The position numbers were made by a program, and so were the translations under genes. The notes below the pieces were generated by a model. The model made no database searches, had not been told where the DNA came from, and saw only the letters and a list, made by a program, of their open reading frames with translations. From Cercospora beticola (lineage: Eukaryota > Ascomycota > Dothideomycetes > Mycosphaerellales > Mycosphaerellaceae): DNA of 64,000 nucleotides. Below, piece by piece: positions 1 through 11,169 of the stretch. The stretch is from NCBI RefSeq assembly GCF_033473495.1, contig NC_088942.1, forward strand, positions 1,116,001-1,180,000, in the 5' to 3' direction. Position 1 is the stretch's first letter. The number at the start of each line of letters is the position of its first letter.

Positions 1-650
1 TAACATTCACCACCAAAGCCGCATAAACCCTCACATAATTCTCCACATTCACATTCCAACCCGTCTGCTTCCCACTCGACCCACTAAATGCGACCGCCGG
101 AATCCCCAGTTTAATCGCCTCAACAGCCGCTCCCACAGTCCCAGAAAACTGCGTTACAATTCCCAAGTTCGATCCCACATTCGGCCCTGTAATCGCAAGT
201 TCCGGAGGTCCAGAGAAGAATTCTTCAGATAGAACTTCGATTCCGTGGCGGATGGATGTTACGGGGAAGGAGTTGACGTACTGTTCCAAGACAAGGAAAG
301 AAAGAAGTTAGCTTATGTTGTTTCATCTAATTCATAGGTCATTGAAGAAGCGTGTTTCGTACGTTAAACCTCGGCTCACTTTCATTCCGTCCTATAGCAG
401 GACTATTCGGTGGACAAGACCCAAACTGACACCCTTCATCTCCTACTTCCTCTGGTTCCTCATCTCGACTTCCTGTCCCGCTTTGATTTTCTGCTGGAGC
501 GGAAATAATGGAATTGTAACCTGCAGCGGAAAGGGAATTGTATGTTTCGCGAATGTTGATTTCTGCCCAGCCGTCGTCGTTGCTTTGGATGATATTCAGA
601 GCGTCGCAAATGATGGGTAGAATGCCCAGTAGAATCGTTGATGGCCGCAT
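1..650 (-). CDS. SurE-like secreted acid phosphatase / nucleotidase (3' part off window)
   Basis: Partial gene running off position 1. The start at 650 gives a hydrophobic leader (MRPSTILLGILPIICDA) followed at once by LNIIQSNDDGW, the metal-binding N-terminus of the SurE family (5'/3'-nucleotidase and fungal acid phosphatase). YNSLSAAGYNSIISAPAENQSG is the next SurE block. An 82-bp intron (281-362; GTACG donor, GCTAAC branch, CAG acceptor) joins EPRFN to YVNSFPVTSIRHGIEVL, both typical of the family. The visible part ends after ELAITGPNVGSNLG and the following GTVGAAVEA block. By family knowledge it hydrolyses phosphomonoesters with a divalent metal; the leader suggests secretion. The visible coding part is about 190 residues; the C-terminus is missing because of the window edge, not a break. 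Confidence 0.88.
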
Positions 651-1271
651 GATGAAAATCGTGCCTGAGAAATGAATAAATTATCGAGGGCCGGGAGTGG
701 GAATACTGTGTTGAGGCAGTACTACAACATCAAAGAAGAACAGAATCGAAGTCGAGAAAGCTCCCACTGATGAAGAACCATTGTAATCCTGCACTGCTCT
801 AACTTAGTATTTCACTCAGTATTGCAATCGTGCCACTGGCTCTTCCTCCACACCGCACGTGTCATCCTTGTTGCTTAGCTCCGCCTCGGCACTCATCTGC
901 GCTGAACCAATGACAAGCGTTTCTTTAACCAGGTCTCCAATATATCGCGTCCCGCACACTATACGATACCAAGTTTTCGATGAGAGCTTCCACGAATGTC
1001 AGACAATTAATACGCTGAAACGAGGACTGGAAGCGCCGAATCTTTGTTGTCAAGCCGGCTTCGACTCTGGAACGGGCTATCGAGTGTTCCGCTGTCTTCC
1101 GGAACACCACTGGCTCCGCCTACCATCGTGCCTCATGCTCGTCGAAGCCATCGCACCTCAGCCACGAGAAGTTGTGTAAAGTATGTTGAACTCATAATAA
1201 TATTGATTCTCTCATTCATCATTATATATAATGTCTTCTCAGACCAAACGCGAGCTTGTGAGCTCTTGCAT
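651..1271. other. Intergenic: SurE promoter and carboxypeptidase 3' flank
   Basis: No convincing gene. Contains the upstream region of the SurE gene and the 3' flank of the carboxypeptidase gene. A CACGTG E-box-like hexamer lies at 856-861. Open frames here have no recognisable domain and are taken as chance. Confidence 0.5.
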
Positions 1272-2628
1272 CTAGATACCTGCGATCAAAACCTTGATAC
1301 CAGCCAAGACTTCCTCACCAGTAGGTCGAATCTGGTTTGCGGGCAGCAAGAAACCAAACTGGCCCTTGTCGCGAAGCTCGAATGTGTACGAGTAGTCCGC
1401 ACCAGCAATATCATGAGCGTAATCGGTACTGCTACCAGTAGTGGGGTAAAGGGTCGCTCCGGAAGGTCCAGTGGTGTATCCAGTACCGTACACAGCGGTG
1501 ATGGCGGCGGCAGCGCGTCTCGCCAGAGACACCTGTGCCGCAGAGTTGGCTGGCACGTTTGGAGTGTAGCCGTAAGGAGAGAGGAGGTAGTTGCCGTAGC
1601 TGTGGAAGTCGATGTATTGCACGAGGTTTTGGCGATCGGTGACGGTCTTCAATTGAGCGGTAAGTGCCTTCATCTCTGGAGTATCACCAGCAGATCTTCC
1701 CTTGTAGGTCTGAGCGCAAGGGTCGGTGGAGGCTCCGTTCGGGTCACCAGTCCACTGGTATGGCCAGTTGCGGTTGATGTCGGTACCGTAGCAGACACGG
1801 CCGAGGACTGAAGGTCCCGGTGCTCGGTTCTTGCGCCACCTGTATTTATGTCAGTTTTCTGCACTTTGAATAACTCAATTTGTTGACTTACAGTCTATCA
1901 AGGCGCTGCGAGTAGACAAATCCATCGGGGTTGACGACAGGCAGGATGTAGATGTCGTACTTGTTCAGAATGGCAGTGAACTCTGGGTTGCCCTTCTTGT
2001 AGCCATCAACAATGCTGGCGGCAAGGAACTCGACAGTCATCGTGCTGATCCATTCGCGAGCGTGGACTGTGCCGTGCCAGACCAAAGCTGGCTTGTTGGT
2101 GGAGGTGCCGTTGCCGAACAGCTTGACTCCGAAAATCTCGCGGTTCTCGAAGGAAGAGCCAGCGGTAAATCGCTGGGCGTTGTTGGGAAAGCCCGCAACG
2201 AGATCGCGCCAGTATTGAACGTGGTCGGCATATGAGTGGTATGCATTGAACCAAGTCGAACCTGGACCTTGATTTCCAGCCTGTCGCTTAACAGGAGCGG
2301 CCATGCTCTGAGCCTCCTCTGCAATGTCGGCACCAAGATCGGCGTGCATGACTTGATAATTCAGACCGAGAGCCTCGAATGTCTCGACCTGATCGCTGGC
2401 GACGGAAAGATCGATGTAGTCGGAAGCCTTGTGGGCCCACTGCTCGTAATCGAGGGCTGATAGAGCGTCGAGAACAGCCGCATCTTGACCAGCAGTCGCG
2501 ACGCGATAGACTCTGTAGCCATCATAGTTGACAGCCTCTTGACGAGGAAGGACGGAGGCCAACGCCAGTGGCGCGAGCGAGAGTAATCGAAGAACAAACA
2601 TCGTGGCCAGGAAATGATGTTCGGGCAC
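1272..2628 (-). CDS. Secreted M14A metallocarboxypeptidase (carboxypeptidase A-like)
   Basis: Two exons, complement(1272..1839, 1892..2628), about 434 residues, with a 52-bp intron (GTAAGT donor, ACAG acceptor) that joins QRLDR to LWRKNRAP. A zymogen layout is visible: leader FVLRLLSLAPLALAS, an activation propeptide, a dibasic KR at about 114-115, then the catalytic domain. Zinc ligands are H189 and E192 in VHAREWIS and the His of YIDFHSYGNYLLSP; the catalytic Glu is in SYTFELRDKGQFGFLLP. NPDGF and the DINRNWPY block also fit M14A. By family knowledge it removes C-terminal residues from peptides outside the cell. Two in-frame starts exist, 2628 and 2601. The second puts the leader at the very N-terminus and leaves a more normal distance to the TATA-like box at 2666-2672, so 2601 is probably the real start. 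Confidence 0.93.
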
Positions 2629-2665
2629 GAGATCTCCTACCTGAACTGCTAGGGCGAGGCTGTGT

Positions 2666-2672
2666 CCTTATA
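2666..2672 (-). promoter_or_regulatory. TATA-like box of the carboxypeptidase gene
   Basis: TATAAGG on the minus strand, 38 bases before the upstream ATG and 65 before the ATG at 2601. If transcription starts about 30 bases downstream, the 2628 ATG would have almost no leader, which favours 2601. Position-based inference. Confidence 0.4.
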
Positions 2673-3239
2673 GTCCTTCGCGCTCGCCGACGCGAAGGTG
2701 ACATCGTCTCTCTGATCGGTAAGCTGTCGAAGATTGGCAGCTGGCCGACCGGCGCAAGATGATGGACCTCTCGTGAACCGCACTGTTTCTTGTCTCCTAC
2801 CCTTTTGAGCTACGATTGACAAGTGTGCAGCTGATAGTACCCCAAGCATATGCGCCAAGGATAGACAATCGTATGGAAGTTTCAAGGCGCCATCCTTGAC
2901 GCGGAAAATCTCGCCATCCTCACAGCTCTATTGGCGAACGGGCAAAGTAGCTGCAGTCTTGTGGCTTCGAGTAAAGTCTTCAGTGCGACAGAAGCTGTGG
3001 TGATCATCCTGGCGCCAAGTCACCTAGAGCCTTTGCGGCAGGTGATCTGAGCACCAAGCATTTCCCCACAGCCAATCATGAAATCTGCCTCGGGATGGTG
3101 TTATGCCTCGCCGAGACAAACGGCACAACCCGATGGGTCTCTGATACACGTGCGGACGCATGTCGCCTTGGTAATGGGACATCAGTGGTCGTAGGCGACA
3201 TATGCTGAGAATGCGCTTCAGGGATACAAAGCTCCATGA
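2673..3239. other. Intergenic between carboxypeptidase promoter and COG4 3' end
   Basis: Both neighbours are on the minus strand. I see no gene, repeat or RNA here; short open frames have no family features. Confidence 0.5.
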
Positions 3240-5594
3240 CTAGGGGCGATCCTTGATGATTGCGCGGACTCTTCTCCTCTCATCAGCATCGAGCTTCCAA
3301 TCAATGCCAGTTTCCCTTTCCAGTTGTATTCCGGTCAGTTTGGAGATCTCGTCCCATTCATCATCTTCCATGTTCATGATGAGCGTCATCTGTGTACAAC
3401 GAGCAAAGGCGTCACGCAGTTCATACTTGCCACCTTTGACAGCTATAGCGACCATTGCTGCCACGTCCCTTTCCAATCGAACTGCGCCCAACTCGTTGAC
3501 TCGGCCATAGTAAGACCAGATTCTCTTCTCCAGCGTGCGGGCCAGGTGTGTGATGGTTGCTGTGATCAGCTTGTCGTACACAGGAGGCGTTGCGATGCGT
3601 TTGATGGGAAGCGTGAACGCCTGCCAGCCTCGTTCGAAGCGTTGTGCAACAAGATCATCTGATGAGGCGTCATCGCCTGCTGCATCGTCTTCGTCGTACT
3701 CGATGTTCTTGAACGTCTCGGTGAAGACTGCTCGTAGACGTGGCCTCATGACCTGCTTGAGCATTACCTCGATCGCTTCGTTCAGGAGAACAGCAGTCTT
3801 CTCAGCGAAGTTCTTCTCCATTGCCCGCAAGACAGCCTCAGCACCTTCAGCCTCTTTGCCAAAAGGAAATGTATCTAGCAGCGCTGAGTCATCCTCATTC
3901 TGTGTTTGTTGATCTCCGGAAGCTTGACCAAGGCATGTCCGAATGATCCTGCGAACATAGTCGGTGGCAACATCGAGGTTATTGATGAGAACGAGGAAGG
4001 ATATGATCAGATTCTCAGGAGGTAGTGCTCCTTGTATCGCTGCCTTGGGATAGCTTTCGTCGCGCATCTTGCGCTGCTCCATACCAAAAAAGTCGGTGCC
4101 GAGCACTCTACCCACAGCTGGTATCACGTTTCGTACAATGCCGAGCTGCGAAGTCGAAAGTGTGCGTTTGAGAACCTGATCAACAATGTACATAATGTCA
4201 TCCACGGCTGACGTGATGAAAGGCGGGCTCGATCCGAGTTGCTTATTCGGATTGAGCGTCAGATCGGAAGGAGGTTCATCGATTTGGAACGATTTCTCGA
4301 CCGAACGCCGGAAGAAAAAAGTGGCCATGGCATTGAATGGATCAATGAGAAGGTCTGTGATTTTCCTCTGAAGTGTGCTGTGGACCAGAAAGCTGGGCAG
4401 GTGTAGGTCATCGTCCCGATTTTGGTCGTGAGCGCTTGTCTTGCCTGCCAAGAAGCGAGTGTACAGCGACCAGCGACTGAGCATGATTGCACTTTCATTC
4501 AGTAGCGCATCAATCTCCTTCATGTCCACGCTGTCATCTTCACTGGTACGGCCCGAGCCTGGGGCCGGTGAGCCAGTCCGCGTGGGTAGACTAGGCTTTT
4601 GCGATGGCAGAAAGCTTTGTACGAAGAAATTGAATGGGTAGCTCTTGATCTCAGTGAGGCGGCGATGTACTCGTCGATCCTCTGACCAGCTGTCCAGCAC
4701 AAGGCCTCCTTGCCTATCAGCCTCCATTTGGATTCGCTCAATCACTTTGGTCATGCTTCCGGGACCATAATGACGTTCGACGAGCGGTTGATGGCCTTCG
4801 ACAATCTGGGCAATGTGCTCGAATAATTTGGTCAGAGCTTGCGCATAAAACATGCCATCTCTCCCGCGCGTCGAGCTCATGTTACCGCGGGCGCGATTTG
4901 CAATTCCAGTGCACACATAGCGGCCGTATGCCTCCAGACCAACGTCACTCCGCCCGATCAGGGGAAACAACTTGAAGAAGCGTGTAATTCGTGCACCATC
5001 TCCATCGGCCTCTGCTTTCTCGAACTCCCGCATGAAGAGACCCTTTAAGCTCTCGGCCGCATTGTTTAGAGTCACCCGCGGCGGATCAGGCACTTCTGCT
5101 GTGGGTACGATCTCCTCGGCGAAGGCGCCATCAATGACAGAATCTGGGATCTTGAAGGCACGATGGAGATAGTCGGCCGCAGTCTCCCAGTCCTGAGGAG
5201 CTCCCATAGAGCCATGCACGCCAAGAACACATGCTTTCAGCTCGGCTACTTGCTCTACCACTTCCAGCGTGGCTTTCACGGCGGCTTGTTCCTGGTCGAG
5301 CTTTTTGACCGCTCCTGATATTCGGTGGGCGGTCGAAGCTGCATTCGAAAGCATGTCATTGCTGACGTTCCTGGTGGCAACGACTTGGGAGCCCAATTGA
5401 GCACGTGCAAGGTCCAGACGGCTCAGTTGGCGATTGAGGTCTTTTTGAGAATTGAGCAAGGTGTCCAAACGGGAGGTCACAGCAGCTTCTCGTTGGGACA
5501 ATTCCTGCAGGGCTGCACGAATGTCATCGGCCGAGCCTGCAGTGTGGACAGTCGGCGTGTCGCCATTCGCGTGGCCATTGGTGAGGAGAGGCAT
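3240..5594 (-). CDS. COG4: Conserved oligomeric Golgi complex subunit 4 (COG4)
   Basis: Single exon of 784 residues, close to the length of animal COG4. The N-terminal ~130 residues are coiled-coil rich (heptads around RLDTLLNSQKDLNRQLSRL). The COG4 core signature RITRFFKLFPLIGRSDVGLEAYGRYV is followed by the HIAQIVEGHQPLVERHYGPG block, matching the family's IARIVETHQPIVETYYGPG. The C-terminal helical region ends in WKLDADERRRVRAI, equivalent to the conserved WRLTPAEVRQVL end. By family knowledge COG4 sits in lobe A of the COG vesicle-tethering complex and binds the SNARE regulator Sly1 for retrograde traffic within the Golgi. It is divergently transcribed from the NIPA-type transporter. No break is seen. 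Confidence 0.93.
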   Translation of the reverse strand: MPLLTNGHANGDTPTVHTAGSADDIRAALQELSQREAAVTSRLDTLLNSQKDLNRQLSRLDLARAQLGSQVVATRNVSNDMLSNAASTAHRISGAVKKLDQEQAAVKATLEVVEQVAELKACVLGVHGSMGAPQDWETAADYLHRAFKIPDSVIDGAFAEEIVPTAEVPDPPRVTLNNAAESLKGLFMREFEKAEADGDGARITRFFKLFPLIGRSDVGLEAYGRYVCTGIANRARGNMSSTRGRDGMFYAQALTKLFEHIAQIVEGHQPLVERHYGPGSMTKVIERIQMEADRQGGLVLDSWSEDRRVHRRLTEIKSYPFNFFVQSFLPSQKPSLPTRTGSPAPGSGRTSEDDSVDMKEIDALLNESAIMLSRWSLYTRFLAGKTSAHDQNRDDDLHLPSFLVHSTLQRKITDLLIDPFNAMATFFFRRSVEKSFQIDEPPSDLTLNPNKQLGSSPPFITSAVDDIMYIVDQVLKRTLSTSQLGIVRNVIPAVGRVLGTDFFGMEQRKMRDESYPKAAIQGALPPENLIISFLVLINNLDVATDYVRRIIRTCLGQASGDQQTQNEDDSALLDTFPFGKEAEGAEAVLRAMEKNFAEKTAVLLNEAIEVMLKQVMRPRLRAVFTETFKNIEYDEDDAAGDDASSDDLVAQRFERGWQAFTLPIKRIATPPVYDKLITATITHLARTLEKRIWSYYGRVNELGAVRLERDVAAMVAIAVKGGKYELRDAFARCTQMTLIMNMEDDEWDEISKLTGIQLERETGIDWKLDADERRRVRAIIKDRP

Positions 5595-6336
5595 GTCTTG
5601 GAAGGTGGGAAGTCGTGACAGTGGTGTGCTTCGCTCCGATGTCCGACAGCAGAAACGCGAGCCCTGTGAAACACTAGCGGGGCGTCTTCGCGTGCGTGGG
5701 ACACGACTTGTGGCGCAGTCGCTGGACAGTTGCGGCGGTAGAGTCTGTACATCTGAGCTCGCCAGCGGCTACGATGTTCAACCGCACTGCAGACGAACGA
5801 TTCGATGTCACGACTGCCACTGCCACTGCCACTGCTCGGATCGCGCCATTGCCGGATGCGAGGTGGGCATGGAGTGGGCAGCTGCGTTGCGTGTCGCTCT
5901 TACCTCAGCCACATTTGCAGGGATGGGTGGGTGGTCTAGGCGCGGGCAGTTGCACGACCGTCTGGCTTTCTTAGCGACGTGCGAGAAACAGAGGTAAACA
6001 TTGCTTATCGCTGTCTCTTCTCGCACCGTCGCACCCCCAGCATTGCTTCGCTTCTTGTATATCCTTCCCTTGTCGCTCGCTGTTACCACGGAACGAGTGA
6101 CGAGGTTGTATCGTTCCTTCTTGCTTCCACGATTCCGCATCGCACCGCATCGATCGAGCTCGAGAATAGAACACAAGCCACGGCCCTGGGAAGGACAGCT
6201 GCAGCGACGTTGAGCAGGGCAAGAGAAGGCGCATAGAACGATCGCAAGCAGGAGCGCACATGTGGGCGGATTCTCGCTGCACGCTGTAGCGAGCGCGTGG
6301 ACATTTCCTCACTGCGGCTGCCATCGCCGTGCCGCC
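5595..6336. promoter_or_regulatory. Divergent promoter region, COG4 / NIPA transporter
   Basis: 742 bp between two divergent ATGs. It must hold both promoters and leaders. A short CTGCCA/CACTGC simple repeat lies near 5814-5834. Frames crossing it have no recognisable domain and are not called. Confidence 0.5.
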
Positions 6337-8508
6337 ATGGACGCCGCCGGCCATGTTCTCTTCCACGCCGCCGACCTCGTCCTGCGCCAGGCCACCGAGA
6401 CGACAGACACCGCAACGGGTACGAGTTCGGCAACGGCTACATCTATGGCAGCTGCAGAAAAGACGCCCAGGCCCGGCTTCTACAAGATTGTGGGCATTGT
6501 GCTCGCCGTGGCATCTGGCCTGTTCATCGGCAGCTCCTTTGTTATCAAGAAGGTGGGCTTGCTGAAAGCTAATGTCAAATACCAAGAGGAAGCGGGCGAG
6601 GGCTATGGATATCTCAAAAATGCCTGGTGGTGGTTGGGCATGACTTTGATGATCGTCGGCGAGATTTGCAACTTTGTCGCCTATGCCTTCACAGACGCCA
6701 TCTTGGTCACTCCACTGGGCGCCATATCCGTCGTTGTGTGTGCTGTTCTGTCTTGGTGGATTTTGAAAGAGCGCCTGAGCTTCGTGGGTTGGGTCGCCTG
6801 TTTCCTCTGTATCGTTGGATCCGTTGTCATCACGCTTAATGCGCCAGAGCAATCGGCTGTGTCCAACATTCAGGAGATGCAGAGCTACGTGATCGCCCCA
6901 GGATTTCTTGTTTTCGCTGGAGTCATCCTTGTCGGTTGCGCGTGCGTCGCCTTCTTCGTGGCACCAAAATACGGGAAGAAGAGCATGATGGTCTACCTCA
7001 CCATCTGCAGCTTGATCGGCGGCCTGAGTGTGGTGGCGACTCAAGGCCTTGGAGCAACCATTATTGCGGCCATCGGGGGTGAACAACAGTTCAACAAGTG
7101 GTTCACATATGTGCTGCTCGTCTTCGTCATCTGCACGCTCCTGACCGAGATCATTTATCTCAATGTAAGTTAATCATTACCTTGCCGACAGGAACTGCTG
7201 CTGACAACAGACCAGAAAGCTTTGAACATCTTCAATGCAGCACTAGTCACGCCTACCTACTACGTCTACTTCACGTCGTCGACCATAATCACATCGGCCG
7301 TGTTGTTCCGTGGCTTTCATGGCACGACCAACCAGATCATTGATGTGGTCATGGGTTTCCTCACCATCTGTTCGGGCGTCGTGTTGCTACAATTGGCAAA
7401 ATCGGCCAAGGAAGTACCTGAAACGAAGATTCTGACCAGCGACATGGATCAAATCAGAGCCGCAGCCGAGGTAGAGGAACCAGAGTATGAGCCTCGCGCA
7501 GACACTATTCGTGGTGGTGCTGGAATCATCCGAGCTCTGAGTAAGGCGAGGACGAAGAGAGAAGCCGACGAAGCGAAGCGAATCCACGAGGAGCGCATGG
7601 AACCCATTGGCGAGAACGAGATCGTGGAGTGGGATGGACTGCGACGAAGAAAGACCGTCTCCACGCAGGGCGGGTCAATACATCGGCCCAGAACTGCACA
7701 TCCTCCTCTTGGCATGTCACAATTCCCAGACGATGTTAGCGAACCTGAAAGTGAAGTGCACCCGGGCTTTTTCGGTCGCATAGGCAGAACGATTACTCAA
7801 CGACGGGAGCGAGGACATAGCCCTGTGGCTCTCGACAACGTGGCGAACGACAAGCAAGGAGCGCGAGAGCATGTTTACACACGACCTGGGAGTCAGCGAC
7901 AAGTGGACGGCCACGACGATGACGACACCGAGTATAAGGGAGCCGGAAGCGGCTCGCATATACACTTCTCTGACCAAGTCAGCGAACGAGACCGGGCGGA
8001 TTCGCAATCTAGCAGTCTTGCGCCTCCGCGACCGCCTCCGCATGGCAGCGGTAATCGACCTGGTACTGCTGCGAGTCGCTCGTTCTCATTCCAGAACGTT
8101 TTCTCTCGCAATAGAGCCGAATCAGGCGCCACCGACGGACCCAGGCCCATTAGCAGAGGCGCCTTATCCTTCACAAGCCGAGGCAGTCAAAGTCGAGAAT
8201 ACCCAAGAGCTCGCGCCGAGACAGAAGAAGAACGATTGGGCCTAGTACATGGCGACTCTCACAAAGCTCTACCAGTATACACAGAAGAAATCGAAGAACA
8301 AGAACGAAGAAGTGACAGTTCCGAATGGCAAGTCACATCTGGCGCGAGCTCGAGCCCGGAAGTTTTGAGCACGAGCGGCGACCTTGGAGCCGGCGGCCGC
8401 AGACGACGCGATGATTTTGATGATGATGACGAAGATGATCTTTATGATTCGCACGTGCGACGAGAAGATAGTGGAGGGACGGGGAGAAGTGGAAGGGCAT
8501 TTGTCTAG
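6337..8508 (+). CDS. NIPA-type (DUF803) magnesium transporter family protein
   Basis: Two exons, 6337..7164 and 7216..8508, about 706 residues. The ATG sits in a perfect GCCGCCATGG context. The 51-bp intron joins TEIIYLN to KALNIFNAALVTPTYYV, a hallmark NIPA segment. About nine membrane segments are visible, starting with GFYKIVGIVLAVASGLFIGSSFVIKKVGL, then FVAYAFTDAILVTPLGAISVV and the FLTICSGVVLLQL helix. After about residue 350 the protein is a long polar, Arg/Ser/Glu-rich cytoplasmic tail ending in an acidic stretch (DDFDDDDEDDLYD), as in filamentous-fungal NIPA proteins. By family knowledge these move Mg2+ across endosomal or plasma membranes; the exact substrate here is inferred. Confidence 0.92.
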
Positions 8509-9133
8509 CGTTGGATGCTTTCACGACGACGACACTTACGGCTGCTGTTGGTCTCATCATCTGGTTTTCGTCTCGGTCTTTCTCATTTTGCTACTACTAC
8601 CACAACTAGCATGGCGTTGGTGGAGGAAAAGGATATTGTTGATGCGGAGAAATTTTATGTTTGATGCATGGAAACATGAGGGATCAGTGCTAGTTGCATG
8701 TACATACATGCATATACATATTGAAGGGAGAGACTTTGTAAGAAATACAAATCATGAGTGCTCAACTGTCTACCTTATCACGCCATGATCCTTCGCGCTC
8801 TATGAAATCCCAGATTTTGAGTATACGGTCGCTCGTGGATGGTCCTGCCCGGCCCTTCCCCTTCCACTTCCATTTCCTTCCGCATACTACTTCTCGGCGG
8901 CCTTCCTCGTCGTTGAACATTCGATTCATGATGATGTAAGTGAAGGCCGAACAGTAGCAATGCGTGACGTTTCGCGCTGCTCGAGGCCATGTACTAAGTG
9001 GGAGTCGGATCAGGTCAGTTGTATGAGGGAAGATTCGGTGACGGGGCAAGACTTGGAGGTCCCGGAGACGGTATTTTGGCTTTTTCGCTGGCTGTGAAGG
9101 ACTGTGAGATAGGATCAATACTGTCTCCAGGAG
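8509..9133. other. Intergenic, convergent 3' flanks
   Basis: Between the NIPA-type gene (plus) and the small-protein fragment (minus). TACATACATGCATATACATA at 8700-8719 is AT-rich and may lie in the 3' UTR. No gene recognised. Confidence 0.45.
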
Positions 9134-9497
9134 CTAGGATGCTATATTGACATTCTTCGACAGGAGTTGAATGAACTCTCTGTTCTCTGCACCGTAGCCA
9201 TCCTCTTGCTGCGTGATATCCCATGCTGCCAGTAGATGCTCGATTCTCAGAGGTTTTGGCGTCCTTCCAATTCTGTCACCAAACACCTCGAAGTTTTTGA
9301 GATGAGTATATATTGGATCGTTGATTCGGGAGTCAAGCATCGAGCAAGAACAGTTTGTAGCTTTCGAGGATGGCTGTGGAAGCTTAGAAATTGGAATACA
9401 GAGCGTCAAATCTTCGTATCGTGGCATCCCTGTGCCTAGTCTGCAGAGTTGAAGCTTTCGGAAACAGTAGTTGGAATCGTCGGGAGGGAGAAAGGGA
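9134..9497 (-). pseudogene. Last exon of a small Cys-containing protein, cut off by Copia insertion
   Basis: Frame of about 121 residues from a probable 3' splice site (CACCAG|T, exon start 9497) to the stop at 9134. It contains SPFLPPDDSNYCF, LTLCIPISKLPQPSSKATNCSCS, FEVFGDRIGRTPKPLRIEHLLAAWD and a C-terminal tail. The same pattern (SPFLPPDDSNYC, LPIP, PSS..T.C.C, G.RIGRDARPLTAEHVLNVWDF) occurs at 56061-56364, and a weaker relative at 56498-57010, so this is a local paralogue family. The function is unknown. The Copia element begins at 9505, eight bases before the acceptor, and the intron's branch-point-like TTGAC now lies on the far side at about 55984-55989. The copy has lost its upstream part and is probably not expressed in its original form. 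Confidence 0.6.
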
Positions 9498-9504
9498 CTG
9501 GTGA

Positions 9505-9704
9505 TGTCGGTTTGGCATGGCATGGTGGCCACCTCGCATGAACCGGCTCAAGCCCTAACTGCCGGAACATAGACGTTCCGTTCCGAGGCAGTGGTATATA
9601 GAGCCCGCTCGTTCGCTACCTTCTATTAAATAGAACATAAATCTTTACTATACTACTAACTTTGTTATCTAACTAAATACTCTCTATAGAGGAGCCTATC
9701 TATA
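9505..9704 (+). repeat. Copia 5' LTR
   Basis: 200 bp, TG...CA termini allowing for RIP. About 95 bp (roughly 9533-9627) are identical to the right LTR. RIP changes begin near 9636 and continue inward. Confidence 0.85.
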
Positions 9705-10870
9705 CTAATTAGTATAAGTTCTTTATTAATTCTTATATAAATTAGCTAGCTAGAAGAGCGTAATTAGAATAAGGTTAAACCTATATATAGTATTATTAGG
9801 ACCTTAATTAACTTCTAATTACGGCTAATTCTTAGCGAAACTATATCTAGTATAGTATTTTAGATATATAGCTACTAATAAGAATACTAAAATCTACGTT
9901 CTTTAGTTAATTTAATATTTATAGTACGAACTATTAACTATACGAAAGAGGATTACCTATATATAGTATCGTTAGGACCTCCGAGTAGCTACTATACTAT
10001 ACTATATATACTTATATAGTAATAATACTAATAATATAATAATATTAGAACTACTAGAGAAGCTATAGAAGTTTAGCGACTTAATTAATACTAGTAACTA
10101 GAAGTATACTAATCTAGATAATTAAGTAACGCCGGAAGTTATCTATAACTAGATAGTATACTTTCTTAATAACTTTACTACTTATTATAATAGAGTACTA
10201 TTTAAAGAAGTAATAAATACTTTTAGCTATCTTACTAGTAAGTAATAGAAGGTAACTAATAGGCGATTACTCTACGAATTAATTAATATACTACGCTACT
10301 AAGGAGTTCTCGTTTTAATTACTAAGTAAACTCTAGTAATATAAATTAGATAAGTACTAGAACTAGAAGAATACTAGCTATAGCTAGAAAACGAAGTAAA
10401 GTAGTAATATAATACTACTAGCTTCTACGAACGATTAATTTATAGCTCTTAGTAAGCTATTAAACTATAGTAATCTTATTAATATAAGGAACGACTAGCC
10501 TCGAGATAAGTAACTAGTTTACTAAAACTAGTAGCGATACTAGTACCTCTAGTAAGTAGTAATATAATTAACTCTAAGAACCTACTAGAATAACTAGTTA
10601 TTAGTAGCTAAGAACTAATTCTACTACTAACTAGTAACTCTAGTCGGATATCTACTTATACTTCTTAGAACGAATACTCTAGCTAGAACTAGAACTCTAC
10701 TAGTAATTAAACTAGATAAGCTACTATAATTCTAGAGTTTAATAAAAGCAAAGCTACTATAAACCTTAATAAGCTCTATACTAATTAGAAGAAGTATTCC
10801 GAGGCTAAATATAAAATACTAGCGACCTATCTAATTCGGTTTAATAAACGCTACGATTAATTAAGGATAC
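9705..10870 (+). mobile_element. Copia 5' internal fragment (gag-like, RIP-mutated)
   Basis: Plus-strand frame interrupted by many TAG/TAA codons of RIP type. Residual motifs such as NKLYTN..KKYSEAKYKILATY and FNKRYD resemble the conserved gag segment of fungal Copia elements (LxKLYTDExKYxGxxDxFDxKLxIF). Interrupted at 10871 by a solo LTR. No intact frame. Confidence 0.6.
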
Positions 10871-11086
10871 TATTAAATATAAAGGTCTAACCTATCTAGG
10901 TATAGTAGAGTAAAGCAAAGTAAAACTCTCCGAAGTAAGTAGTTAGAGAGGCTTAGGTTTCTATCTACTATAAGCCTATAAAGAAATACCTTCTACTAAG
11001 AATTCCTAAAGTCTAAAGTACTACTTACTTAAAGCCTAACTATTAGATAGAGAGATATAGTATCTATAGAATCTTAAATCGTAATA
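10871..11086 (-). repeat. Solo LTR of the 216-bp family
   Basis: Exactly 216 bp and the reverse complement of the paired LTRs at 46151-46366 and 48282-48497. Clear target duplications were not found at this copy (GATAC versus TATCC). Confidence 0.75.
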
Positions 11087-11169
11087 TATCCTTCTTCTAT
11101 TACTAATACCTAGCCTTTTAAAGGTCCTTTTACTAAATATCGGTAAGTAGTAAGTAGTATAATATAGTA

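Noticed and set aside
1044..1811. Plus-strand 255-codon open frame
   Set aside because: Antisense to the well-supported carboxypeptidase exon; low-complexity Val/Arg/Ser text without any domain.
5971..7086. Minus-strand 371-codon open frame over the NIPA-type gene
   Set aside because: Antisense to a gene with clear membrane segments and family motifs; no domain of its own.
8384..8788. Plus-strand frame overlapping the end of the NIPA-type gene
   Set aside because: Shares the Asp-rich codons in another frame; no domain, so taken as a shadow.
11087..11169. Target duplication for the solo LTR at 10871-11086
   Set aside because: Flanks GATAC and TATCC do not match even allowing for RIP-type changes.
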